Origin: Chloroflexota bacterium
Lineage (GTDB): Bacteria > Chloroflexota > Anaerolineae > Anaerolineales > Villigracilaceae
DNA: 64,000 nt
Assembly (NCBI GenBank): GCA_016191845.1
Contig: JACPVF010000015.1
Coordinates: forward strand, 248,001 to 312,000
Direction: 5' to 3'
Both the position numbers and the translations under genes were made by a program. Below the pieces are notes generated by a model, which ran no database searches, was not told the DNA's origin, and saw only the letters and a program-made list of their open reading frames with translations. This document shows, piece after piece, positions 7,791-15,204 of the stretch; the stretch's first letter is position 1, and each line of letters begins with the position of its first letter.

Positions 7791-10064
7791 TTAGATGGAG
7801 ATCGTCAGATGGTCCGAAAGCTCGTAGACCATTTTGAAGATCGTCACCCGTTGGGCAGGGCCGGCCAATAATTTGGCCATGACCATCGACCTGTCCACGC
7901 TCACCTCCAGCAGGCTGCCGCGATAGGAAAAGCGGAAACGGTAACTCGTCCAGGCTGAAGGCAGTGAAGGTTGAAGGGATAGCCCCGTCTCCTTGATTCG
8001 CAGCCCGCCGAATCCGTACACGATCGCCATATACGTCCCGCCCATGTTGGCAGTGTGGATTCCGTCTTTCGTGTTCTTGTGCGTGTTGAACAAATCAAGC
8101 TTTGCAGAGTCGCCAAAGTAACGGTAAGCCTTCTCGCTAAAGCCCAACTTTGAGGCCACCACACTGAAGATGCAGGTCGAAAGTGATGAGTCGTGGGTGG
8201 TCACGGTCTCGTAGAACTCGAAGGACTTGCGGATGGTTGGTTCATCCTGCTCGTCCTCCAGAATGAAGTGTGCCAGCACGGTATCGGCCTGCTTGCAAAT
8301 CATGTGTCGGTACAGGTACATGGGGTGATAGTGCATCAACAGCGGCTTTTCGGCCTCGGTGATGGTGCTCAGATCCCAGGGCTTTTTCTGTAAAAAGGAA
8401 TCGTCCTGCGGATTGATGCCCAATTCTTCATCATAAGGCAGATACATGTTGTCAGATGCACGTGCAAACTCGACCAGTTCTGAGGGCCGCAGGCCGATTT
8501 TTTGCAGCACAGCCTGTCCGCATCCAGCCGCCTGTAAGAGTTCATGGAACTTTACCGCCCAGCGCAGATTGTGCCTGGCGATCAGGTTGGTGTAATAGTT
8601 GTTGTTCACCAGACAGGTATATTCATCGGGTCCCGTCACTTCGTTGATGTGGAATTTTCCCTTGTAATAGTTGCCCACATCCAGCCACAGGCGGGCGGTT
8701 TCGAAGACGATCTCCGCCCCGCATTCCTCGATCAAGTCCAGGTCGCCTGTTGCCAGATAGTAGGCGGTCACTGCGTAAGCCACATCTCCACTGATGTGAT
8801 ATTGCGCGGACCCTGAGGGATAGTGCCCAGAACACTCCTGGCCCATGATGGTGCGCCAGGGATAGGCGGCGCCCTTCTTGTGACCGAGAATCCTGGCGTT
8901 TTCCCTGGCATGGTCCAGGATGGAATAGCGATACCGAATAAGATTTTTGGACAGTGCAGGGATGGTCAGCGTGAAGAAAGGCTGCAGGTACATCTCCGTG
9001 TCCCAAAAATAATGTCCCTCGTAGCCTTCGCCGCTCAGACCCTTGGCAGCGATATTCCCATGCAGGTCCTTGGAAACGGACTGGATCAGCTGATACAAAT
9101 TGTAATGGACCGATAGATCGAGTTCATCGTCGCCGTTGATTTCGACAGCGTCATATACGCCCAGGCTTTCGAGGTAATCGCGTTGCTTCTCGAACAAGGC
9201 CTCAATCCCCAGGTTCAACGCGCGTTGAAGTGCATCCCGCGCTGCGATCTTTGGATCGGCGTAGCGGATCGAGTCGCAGATCACGGTGAATTTGTCGAGG
9301 GTGATGGTTTCACCTTGCTTTACATCCATCGTAATCATTTCCGTGATCTCGCCCTCCTCCTGGACTGTGCTTCGCTCCGCCTGCACCGAGATGGCATTCT
9401 TCACATGCGAGCAAATCGTCAGGCCTGACTTTGAAGTTTTTGCAAGGATGGAAGAAGCGCCATCCCGATACTCAGCTTCGGTGACCGTCAAATATTGGAT
9501 ATTCTCTGCAGCAACGCGCGGGTCGGATGGGTCGAAGAAGTTGCGCACGTCGCCGCGATGTCCCGATTCGATCCGAATCCGCCCGCTGAAATTAAGGGGC
9601 CGAATCCGTACCTGGATCAGGAATAACGGCAGGATTTCGAAGGACGCCATCCTGACGAACTGAATGGAGACCTCCCTGCCTTTTGGCGAGCGCCAGACGA
9701 CATTACGTTCGGTCACACCGTCCTTCATCCGCAACAGGCGCTCCCTGCTGATGATTTCACCGCTGAACATCGAAAATTTTTCACCCTCGAACGATATCTT
9801 AATGCTCTGCGTATCGCAGATATTTAACATGATCTGCTTTGCCTCGGTCAAACCATATAGTTTTTCGGCCTGCCCCATATAGGAAAAATCATAAAACCCG
9901 TTTACATATGTCCCACGGATGCTGTTGTAGCCATCAGGATACCCCTCCTCAAAATTCGAGCGAACGCCCAGATAGCCATTCGCATTGTGAAAGACCGTCT
10001 CGTCCACCACCAGGTCGGACGGGCTTAAAGAGAAATCCTTTTTTGCATACACCGAGATGCCCAT
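7791..10064 (-). CDS. GH65 disaccharide phosphorylase (maltose/kojibiose/trehalose type)
   Basis: A cytoplasmic inverting phosphorylase of about 757 residues: disaccharide plus phosphate gives beta-glucose 1-phosphate and glucose. The catalytic acid is the Glu of VTGPDEYTCLVNNNYYTN. EGYEGHYFWDTEMYLQPFF is the family substrate loop. The start MGISVYAKKDF at 10064 has AAGGAG 8 nt upstream. A longer in-frame version adds 20 residues without family similarity. It is cotranscribed with pgmB. GH65 specificity depends on loops that cannot be judged here, so maltose, kojibiose, nigerose and trehalose all remain possible. Confidence 0.92.
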   Translation of the reverse strand: MGISVYAKKDFSLSPSDLVVDETVFHNANGYLGVRSNFEEGYPDGYNSIRGTYVNGFYDFSYMGQAEKLYGLTEAKQIMLNICDTQSIKISFEGEKFSMFSGEIISRERLLRMKDGVTERNVVWRSPKGREVSIQFVRMASFEILPLFLIQVRIRPLNFSGRIRIESGHRGDVRNFFDPSDPRVAAENIQYLTVTEAEYRDGASSILAKTSKSGLTICSHVKNAISVQAERSTVQEEGEITEMITMDVKQGETITLDKFTVICDSIRYADPKIAARDALQRALNLGIEALFEKQRDYLESLGVYDAVEINGDDELDLSVHYNLYQLIQSVSKDLHGNIAAKGLSGEGYEGHYFWDTEMYLQPFFTLTIPALSKNLIRYRYSILDHARENARILGHKKGAAYPWRTIMGQECSGHYPSGSAQYHISGDVAYAVTAYYLATGDLDLIEECGAEIVFETARLWLDVGNYYKGKFHINEVTGPDEYTCLVNNNYYTNLIARHNLRWAVKFHELLQAAGCGQAVLQKIGLRPSELVEFARASDNMYLPYDEELGINPQDDSFLQKKPWDLSTITEAEKPLLMHYHPMYLYRHMICKQADTVLAHFILEDEQDEPTIRKSFEFYETVTTHDSSLSTCIFSVVASKLGFSEKAYRYFGDSAKLDLFNTHKNTKDGIHTANMGGTYMAIVYGFGGLRIKETGLSLQPSLPSAWTSYRFRFSYRGSLLEVSVDRSMVMAKLLAGPAQRVTIFKMVYELSDHLTISI

Positions 10065-10147
10065 TATTTCGCTCCTTAAGGGCAGCAGTATACTCCCGAT
10101 GATAAAATTACCAGTGTTCAGCAATCGATATCATTCCTTTCTCAAAA

Positions 10148-10166
10148 ACTGCGTTCTGATCGCAGT
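10148..10166. promoter_or_regulatory. Small inverted repeat between divergent GH65 and galT genes
   Basis: ACTGCG, 7 nt, CGCAGT forms a short dyad 25 nt before galT in the divergent intergenic region. It could be an operator for one or both sugar genes. There is no other support, so the call is tentative. Confidence 0.25.
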
Positions 10167-10190
10167 GAAATCATTCAGAAGGAACCAATC

Positions 10191-11225
10191 ATGTCCGACT
10201 CTCCCCATCGACGATTCAATCCCCTGACAGGTGAATCCGTTCTGGTTTCTCCGCATCGCGCCAAACGACCCTGGCTGGGGCAGGTGGAAAAGACTCCTCC
10301 CGAGAATCTACCGCAATACGACCCCTCCTGCTACCTCTGTCCGCGTAACGAACGGGCAGGCGGGGTGCGGAATCCTGATTACGAATCCACTTTTGCCTTC
10401 GACAACGACTTTGCCGCCCTGTTGCCCGACTCGCCAACGGATGCCCGTTCCGACCACCCATTGCTGGCCTCCGTCCCCGAGCGTGGACTCTGTCGGGTGG
10501 TTTGCTTCTCGCCTCGCCACGACCTGACCCTGCCCGAGCTGGAGCTTGCTGCCGTTGAAAAGGTCATCGCCACCTGGACGGAGCAAACCGTTGACCTGAG
10601 CAGACAGGATTTCATCCATTATGTACAGGTCTTCGAGAACAAGGGCGCGATGATGGGATGCTCCAACCCGCATCCGCACAGCCAGATCTGGGGCAATGAG
10701 TTCATCCCCAACGAGCCCGCCAAGGAATTGGAACGGCAACGGGCCTACATCCACCAGAACGGCCGCACGCTTCTATCCGATTATCTAGCCGAGGAACACA
10801 AACGCCAGGAGCGTGTCCTGTTCACGAATGATTACTTCACGGCGTTGGTCCCATATTGGGCGGTGTGGCCCTTCGAGACGATGGTCATCGCACACCGCAA
10901 TGTCGCGTATCTGAGCGAATTGACCCCCGCCGAAGTCAACGGATTGGCTGAGATCCTGAAGCGTGTCACCACCCGCTACGATAATCTGTTCGAGATCCCG
11001 TTTCCATACTCGATGGGGTTCCACCAGGCACCCTTCGACGGGCAGTCCCACCCCGAATGGACGCTGCACGCGCACTTCTATCCGCCCCTGCTGCGCTCGG
11101 CTACCATCCGCAAGTTCATGGTGGGCTACGAAATGCTTGCCATGCCACAGCGTGACATTACCCCCGAAACTGCCGCTGAGCGGCTGCGCTCGCTTCCCGA
11201 TATCCATTACAAGCATAGAGTGTAG
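10191..11225 (+). CDS. galT: Galactose-1-phosphate uridylyltransferase
   Basis: Leloir-pathway enzyme exchanging UDP between glucose 1-phosphate and galactose 1-phosphate, 344 residues. The active site is [16 protein letters not shown], with the nucleophilic His of HPH. The N-terminal CYLCPRN is part of the structural zinc site. NFKIVG-type loops are absent, and the C-terminal [20 protein letters not shown] matches the family. AAGGAA precedes the ATG. It is divergent from the GH65/pgmB operon, so glucose and galactose phosphate handling are adjacent. galK and galE are not in the window. Confidence 0.95.
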   Translation: MSDSPHRRFNPLTGESVLVSPHRAKRPWLGQVEKTPPENLPQYDPSCYLCPRNERAGGVRNPDYESTFAFDNDFAALLPDSPTDARSDHPLLASVPERGLCRVVCFSPRHDLTLPELELAAVEKVIATWTEQTVDLSRQDFIHYVQVFENKGAMMGCSNPHPHSQIWGNEFIPNEPAKELERQRAYIHQNGRTLLSDYLAEEHKRQERVLFTNDYFTALVPYWAVWPFETMVIAHRNVAYLSELTPAEVNGLAEILKRVTTRYDNLFEIPFPYSMGFHQAPFDGQSHPEWTLHAHFYPPLLRSATIRKFMVGYEMLAMPQRDITPETAAERLRSLPDIHYKHRV

Positions 11226-11261
11226 TGGCTTGTCAGTTGAAGGGGAGGGGCAAAAGGGAAT

Positions 11262-11315
11262 ATTTATCATAAAAGTGATAAAAATCTTGTCAAACCCTCG
11301 ACCCGATGATACAAT
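11262..11315 (+). promoter_or_regulatory. Promoter for the iron permease gene with nearby dyad
   Basis: TTGTCA at 11287-11292 and TACAAT at 11310-11315 are separated by exactly 17 nt, a strong sigma-70-type promoter. Upstream, TTTATCA and TGATAAA form a dyad around a 6-nt loop near 11262-11281, and TTTATGATAAA recurs just after the -10. These AT-rich dyads could bind a metal regulator, which is inference. Confidence 0.65.
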
Positions 11316-11324
11316 ATTTATGAT

Positions 11325-11355
11325 AAAACCAGTCTGATTTAGACTGGTTTTCTTT
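11325..11355 (+). terminator. Intrinsic terminator between galT and the iron permease
   Basis: AAAACCAGTCT and AGACTGGTTTT form an 11-bp stem with loop GATTT, followed by CTTT. It lies just downstream of the TTGTCA/TACAAT promoter, so the start site would fall at or inside the hairpin. It therefore ends galT transcription and also becomes the 5' leader of the iron-permease mRNA. Confidence 0.75.
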
Positions 11356-11376
11356 ATCCTATCCTACGAGGTGTTC

Positions 11377-12207
11377 ATGCTTCCCTCTTATTTATTGTCC
11401 CTGCGCGAAGGCATCGAAGCGGCGTTGATCATCGGCATCGTTATCGGTGCGTTGCGCAAGATCCGCCGCGCGGACCTGATCCCCGCCCTGTGGTGGGGTG
11501 TACTGAGCGCGGCCGCCGTCAGCGCGCTGGCCGCCGCCCTGTTGACTGTTCTCGGCCTGGAGCTGGAAGGTCCCGCCGAACCGATCTACGAAGGCGCGAC
11601 CATGTTGATCGCAGCAGGCATCCTGACCTGGATGATCTTCTGGATGAGCCAGCAAGCCCGCACGCTCAAGTCCGAGCTGGAGGAGGGCGTCCACAAGGCG
11701 GCTGCTTCCACGGGACGGCGCGCCATCTTCTGGCTGGCTTTTGTGGCAGTGGTTCGGGAGGGCATCGAACTGGCTTTGTTCCTGACGGCCTCGGTCTTTG
11801 CCTCGGATGCGTTGCAGACCGCCGTCGGCGCGGCGCTCGGGCTGGGGACCTCCATCCTGTTGGGTTGGTCCATGTTCGCGGCCATCGTTCGTCTGGACCT
11901 GCGGCGCTTCTTCCAGGTGACGGGTATTCTGCTGATCCTGTTTGCGGCGGGGCTGGTGGCGCATGGTGTGCATGAATTCAACGAGGTCGGTCTGATCCCT
12001 GCAGTGATCGAGCACGTTTGGGATGCCAATGCCTTCCTGCCTGCTGATTCAATCCTGGGTCAGTTCATGCAGACCCTGTTTGGATACAACCCCACCCCGT
12101 CGTTGACGGAGATGATCGCGTATCTCGGTTACATGCTGACGATCTTCCTGTCGCTGCGCGGAGGGCGGAAGCAGGTCGAGGGTACTGCGGCCCAGCCTCA
12201 GCCCTGA
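11377..12207 (+). CDS. FTR1/EfeU-family high-affinity iron permease
   Basis: A membrane protein of about 276 residues with seven predicted helices. Two REGxE motifs, SLREGIEAALI and VVREGIELALF, are the Fe-binding signatures of the FTR1 family. ATG at 11377 is preferred because GAGG lies 5-6 nt upstream. The GTG at 11371 overlaps that site. No EfeO, EfeB or ferroxidase gene is adjacent, so it may work alone or with unlinked partners. It has its own promoter and a terminator behind it. Confidence 0.9.
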   Translation: MLPSYLLSLREGIEAALIIGIVIGALRKIRRADLIPALWWGVLSAAAVSALAAALLTVLGLELEGPAEPIYEGATMLIAAGILTWMIFWMSQQARTLKSELEEGVHKAAASTGRRAIFWLAFVAVVREGIELALFLTASVFASDALQTAVGAALGLGTSILLGWSMFAAIVRLDLRRFFQVTGILLILFAAGLVAHGVHEFNEVGLIPAVIEHVWDANAFLPADSILGQFMQTLFGYNPTPSLTEMIAYLGYMLTIFLSLRGGRKQVEGTAAQPQP

Positions 12208-12221
12208 CCTGTGTTTAACGG

Positions 12222-12264
12222 AAACAGCCCGACGGATGGAAGAATCCCGTCGGGCTGTTTTTTG
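12222..12264 (+). terminator. Intrinsic terminator after the iron permease
   Basis: AAACAGCCCGACGG pairs with CCGTCGGGCTGTTT over an 11-nt loop and is followed by further T. It separates the plus-strand permease from the convergent lipoprotein gene. Confidence 0.85.
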
Positions 12265-12272
12265 ATCCCAGG

Positions 12273-12974
12273 CTAGGGCTTGTAAACGACGAAGTTATCG
12301 AACAGAATGCCGACATTAGGTGTGTCGAAGGTGCCGACAATCACGCCGACATCACCCGTACTGAAGCTGGAGTCGGTCACCGAGGAGGTCTGCTGGCCGT
12401 TGATGTACAGCGTCAGCGTGGATCCAATGCAGTCAGCGCGCAGGTGATTGGTGGCCGTGCCCGACTTGACGTTGGAGGTGGACTGCATCTTGTCGGCGGA
12501 GAGATAGCTGAACTGGCCCGCCTGGTATTTGCCGATGGCTTGATATCCATCGCTGGAGACGACGAAGAAATAGAAATTGTCGTTGTCCACGAAGCGGCAG
12601 ACCAGGCCGAAACTGTTGTCCTCGGGGCCGCTGGACTTGGTGGCGTCCACTTCCACGCGGACATCGCCAAAGGATTGCCCAGGGTGCGCCCAGACATCCT
12701 GCTTGGTGCTGAAAGCCTGTAGAAGATATTGGTTATCGGCGGTGTAGCTGGCAGACTTGTCTGTGTCGGCATCGGCAGGCCAGCCGCTGTTCGAGTCCGA
12801 GAAGTCATCCTGGAAGAGGACCTGTCCCGACGAGTTTTGCGGAACAAGCGTGGGGGCGTTCTGGTTGGACGGCTGGGTGGGGAGGGTGGGCGGGTTGCTG
12901 GTCCCGCTACTGACGGCGCTGCAGGCCAGGCTGGCCAGGACGAGGATGGCCAGGGCAAGGAAGATTCGTTTCAT
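12273..12974 (-). CDS. Secreted lipoprotein with a LamG/concanavalin-like jelly-roll domain
   Basis: About 233 residues. It starts MKRIFLALAILVLASLACSA, a lipoprotein signal with lipobox SLAC, then a Pro/Thr/Asn-rich linker. The rest, from FQDDFSDSNSGWPADAD to FDNFVVYKP, is beta-rich and resembles the jelly-roll fold found in LamG and DUF1080-type carbohydrate-binding modules. AAGGAG lies 6 nt before the ATG at 12974. The longer in-frame start at 13022 is rejected. Monocistronic. Ligand unknown. Confidence 0.8.
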   Translation of the reverse strand: MKRIFLALAILVLASLACSAVSSGTSNPPTLPTQPSNQNAPTLVPQNSSGQVLFQDDFSDSNSGWPADADTDKSASYTADNQYLLQAFSTKQDVWAHPGQSFGDVRVEVDATKSSGPEDNSFGLVCRFVDNDNFYFFVVSSDGYQAIGKYQAGQFSYLSADKMQSTSNVKSGTATNHLRADCIGSTLTLYINGQQTSSVTDSSFSTGDVGVIVGTFDTPNVGILFDNFVVYKP

Positions 12975-13059
12975 CTCATTCTCCTTTGGTTGGTAAAGCA
13001 AGTATATGAAATCAGACAGCATGCGCCAATCCTACCATGAGGGGATTTTCCGTAATTCG

Positions 13060-13088
13060 TTGACGAGTCACCATACCAGTGATAAAAT
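13060..13088 (+). promoter_or_regulatory. Promoter of tRNA-Glu
   Basis: TTGACG (13060-13065), a 17-nt spacer and TAAAAT (13083-13088), ending 16 nt before the mature tRNA 5' end. Confidence 0.75.
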
Positions 13089-13104
13089 CACGCCCGCTTC
13101 ATGA

Positions 13105-13177
13105 GCCTCCATCGTCTAGTGGCCCAGGACGAAGCCCTCTCAAGGCTTAAACCGGGGTTCGAATCCCCGTGGAGGCA
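13105..13177 (+). tRNA. tRNA-Glu (anticodon CTC)
   Basis: The acceptor stem GCCTCCA pairs with TGGAGGC, with discriminator A. The anticodon loop is CTCTCAA with CTC at the centre. The T arm is CGGGGTTCGAATCCCCG. No CCA is encoded: CAAAAA follows. A terminator and then copies of the tRNA 3' end come directly after. Confidence 0.95.
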
Positions 13178-13390
13178 CAAAAAAAGAGTCACCGTTTTGG
13201 TGGCTCTTTTCGTTTTAACCGTCGTCCCCGCAGGGGGGATGTTATTCGAATCCCCGTGGAGGCACAAAAAAAGAGTCACCGTTTTGGTGGCTCTTTTCGT
13301 TTTAACCGTCGTCCCCGCAGGGGGGATGTTATTCGAATCCCCGTGGAGGCACAAAAAAAGAGTCGCCGCTTTGGTGGCTCTTTTTGTTTT
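13158..13390 (+). repeat. 87-bp tandem repeat of the tRNA-Glu 3' end plus its terminator (2.7 copies)
   Basis: Copies begin at 13158 (inside the tRNA), 13245 and 13332. The first two are identical over 87 nt. Each unit holds the last 20 nt of the tRNA (T loop to discriminator), a hairpin AGTCACC-loop-GGTGGCT with T-run, and a CCCCGCAGGGG hairpin. The third copy is partial and its terminator stem carries AGTCGCC, still paired through wobble. The extra copies lack the D and anticodon arms, so they are not tRNA genes. Confidence 0.9.
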
Positions 13391-13420
13391 ATCTTTGCTC
13401 AATGTCGTAAATATTCCCGA

Positions 13421-13436
13421 TGTTATAATTTTCCCA
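13421..13436 (+). promoter_or_regulatory. Extended -10 promoter giving a leaderless mRNA
   Basis: TGTTATAAT (extended -10, hexamer 13424-13429) ends 7 nt before the ATG at 13437, and no Shine-Dalgarno sequence exists. Transcription would start at or next to the ATG. No clear -35 was found at standard spacing. Confidence 0.55.
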
Positions 13437-14627
13437 ATGTCCCTCTCCGTTCGCATCAGGCAATTCTTCGACATCCCCAACGCTTCGCCGCGCTGGGTCT
13501 GGAATCTGGTCCTGCTGCCCTTCCTGGTCACGCGGATAGTTTGGGTGCTGGTGGGAACCTTCGCGTACGGCAACTACGTCACCAACCCGAATTACACCAA
13601 GTACTTCGAGCGCGGATATTTCCTCACGAAATATTTCCTACTCGACATGTTCGCGCGCTGGGACTCGGCCTGGTACATGTCCATCATTCAGAATGGTTAC
13701 CAGCCTTCAGCGGACCTGACCAAGCTGTACAGCAATATGGCTTTCTTTCCGCTCTACCCGTATCTGGTCAAGAGCCTGGGCTGGTTGGGATTGGACTTAC
13801 CGAACGCGTATTATATTCTGGTCGGGTTGATTCTCTCGAACGGATTGTTCCTGGCGGCGATGGCGTTGTTGTATCGACTGATCCTTGTGGATTTGGGCTT
13901 CAGCGAGTCCACCGCCCAGCGGACCCTCGGCCTGCTCTTCGTTTTTCCGTCGGCGTTCTTCTTTGGGAGTTTCTACACAGAAAGCCTGTTCCTCTTCCTG
14001 GCCGTGCTGGGATTTACCTTTGCCATGCGCGGAAATTGGCTGGGCGCGGGCGTGGCAGCGGCCCTGGGCGTGCTGACCCGCTCTCAGGGCGCGGCACTGG
14101 CCGTCGGTCTGGGGTGGCTGTACATGGAGCAACGCAAATGGGACTGGCGTCAGCTCCGCCCGTCGGTGGGTTGGTTTGTGCTGGCTCCGCTGGCCTTGTT
14201 GGCCCATTTTTACACCTTGTATCTCAAGTCGGGACGTCCGCTGGCGATGTTCGAGGCCATGTCGGCTTGGGGACGCAACAGCGCCGACAACGTCCTCGAT
14301 CCCTTCCGCAATCTGTATGCCCCTCACCTGGACGTGTTCAAGATCGACCTGGTGATCTTCATGATCTTTTTTCTGTGCAGTTTGTATCTGTTGTGGAAGT
14401 GGCCGTACAAGGCTTATGGGGTCGCGGCCTTGCTGATGTGCATCCTGCCCGTGTATACGGGGCTGCTGGTTTCGGTCTCGCGTTACATGGTCATCATTTT
14501 CCCGGTCTTTATCCTGTTGGGGGAGAAGTTGGAGAACCGCAACGCGTATGACGCCCTGCGGGCGGTCTTCTTCGCCTTGCAGATCGTTTACTTTGCGGGC
14601 TGGGTCAACTACTACTGGATCGCCTGA
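13437..14627 (+). CDS. PIG-V-like mannosyltransferase, GT-C membrane protein
   Basis: A 396-residue integral membrane protein with about ten hydrophobic segments. FARWDSAWYMSIIQNGY and NMAFFPLYPYLVKSLGW match the conserved luminal motifs of GPI mannosyltransferase II (PIG-V) relatives found in bacteria. It probably moves a sugar from a polyprenyl-phosphate donor on the outer face of the membrane. An ORF reading further upstream to 13101 translates the tRNA and its repeats and is not real. The start at 13437 has a leaderless promoter. The next gene overlaps by one base. Confidence 0.85.
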   Translation: MSLSVRIRQFFDIPNASPRWVWNLVLLPFLVTRIVWVLVGTFAYGNYVTNPNYTKYFERGYFLTKYFLLDMFARWDSAWYMSIIQNGYQPSADLTKLYSNMAFFPLYPYLVKSLGWLGLDLPNAYYILVGLILSNGLFLAAMALLYRLILVDLGFSESTAQRTLGLLFVFPSAFFFGSFYTESLFLFLAVLGFTFAMRGNWLGAGVAAALGVLTRSQGAALAVGLGWLYMEQRKWDWRQLRPSVGWFVLAPLALLAHFYTLYLKSGRPLAMFEAMSAWGRNSADNVLDPFRNLYAPHLDVFKIDLVIFMIFFLCSLYLLWKWPYKAYGVAALLMCILPVYTGLLVSVSRYMVIIFPVFILLGEKLENRNAYDALRAVFFALQIVYFAGWVNYYWIA

Positions 14628-14971
14628 TGGAACCACCCCGACCTTCGTTCAATACGCGGGCTGTGTTGAGCCTGCTCTTCGCCGTGTTGACGGTGCTTTC
14701 GTTTTGCGTCGGCGTGGCGCCGATTCCCCTCACGTCGCTGATCTGTTATCCTGCTGCGCTTCTGCTGGGCGGGACTGCCCTGTGGCTGGGATGGTCGTCC
14801 CTGCGGGAGGTCCGCCAGAACGGTGGGCGCGGACGCCGCCTGGCGCTGATCGGCATGTGGACGGGCGGCCTGACCCTGCTGGCTGTCCTGTGCTTCTCCG
14901 CCGTCGCCATCGCCCTGGCCCCGACCATCTTTGACCTGCTGCGTCAGGCGTGGACCCAGCTTCAGCCCTGA
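14627..14971 (+). CDS. Small two-segment membrane protein (DUF4190-like)
   Basis: A 114-residue protein. Hydrophobic segments cover residues 11-55 and 72-100, separated by a basic stretch SLREVRQNGGRGRRLALIG, a layout typical of DUF4190-like proteins. The ATG overlaps the mannosyltransferase stop (TGATG), so the two are translationally coupled. Function unknown. Confidence 0.7.
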   Translation: MEPPRPSFNTRAVLSLLFAVLTVLSFCVGVAPIPLTSLICYPAALLLGGTALWLGWSSLREVRQNGGRGRRLALIGMWTGGLTLLAVLCFSAVAIALAPTIFDLLRQAWTQLQP

Positions 14972-15007
14972 GGCCATCCGCTTTCTCAGCCACACCTTAT
15001 CTCTTCC

Positions 15008-15036
15008 TTGCGGTTCCACCCTGCATCGGGTATCCT
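15008..15036 (+). promoter_or_regulatory. Promoter of tRNA-Sec
   Basis: TTGCGG (15008-15013) and TATCCT (15031-15036) with a 17-nt spacer, 7 nt before the tRNA 5' end. This is a modest match to consensus, placed so that transcription would begin almost at the mature 5' end. Confidence 0.5.
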
Positions 15037-15043
15037 TGACCGT

Positions 15044-15137
15044 GGGAGTGGTTAGGTCCCGGTGGGTCTCCTGGTCTTCAAAACCTGTGGCGGGTCGCGT
15101 TGCGGGCCGCGGTGGGTTCGACTCCCATCCACTCCCG
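15044..15137 (+). tRNA. selC: Selenocysteine tRNA (anticodon TCA)
   Basis: 94 nt with the special bacterial tRNA-Sec build. The acceptor stem has 8 bp (GGGAGTGG/CCACTCCC) with discriminator G. The T stem has 5 bp. The anticodon loop CTTCAAA carries TCA at 15078-15080. The variable arm is long, GCGGGTCGC-gtt-GCGGGCCGC, paired apart from one mismatch. One U-U mismatch occurs in the anticodon stem. It implies UGA decoding as selenocysteine, consistent with selA at 34372. No CCA is encoded. Confidence 0.95.
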
Positions 15138-15204
15138 CCTACTGCCCGAAGGTGGACGATGGTTCCAAGCCCATTGTCCACCCTGTCTGTTTATAAGGTG
15201 CTTC

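Noticed and set aside
13158-13390. Phage or integrative element attachment sites at tRNA-Glu
   Set aside because: The repeats are back to back with no element or integrase between or beside them.
13101-13436. In-frame N-terminal extension of the PIG-V gene with three similar peptide repeats
   Set aside because: It translates tRNA-Glu and the 87-bp repeats. The conserved protein and its leaderless promoter begin at 13437.
15100-15204. Upstream extension of the site-2 protease
   Set aside because: It begins inside tRNA-Sec. ATG 15205 has a ribosome site and fits the family.
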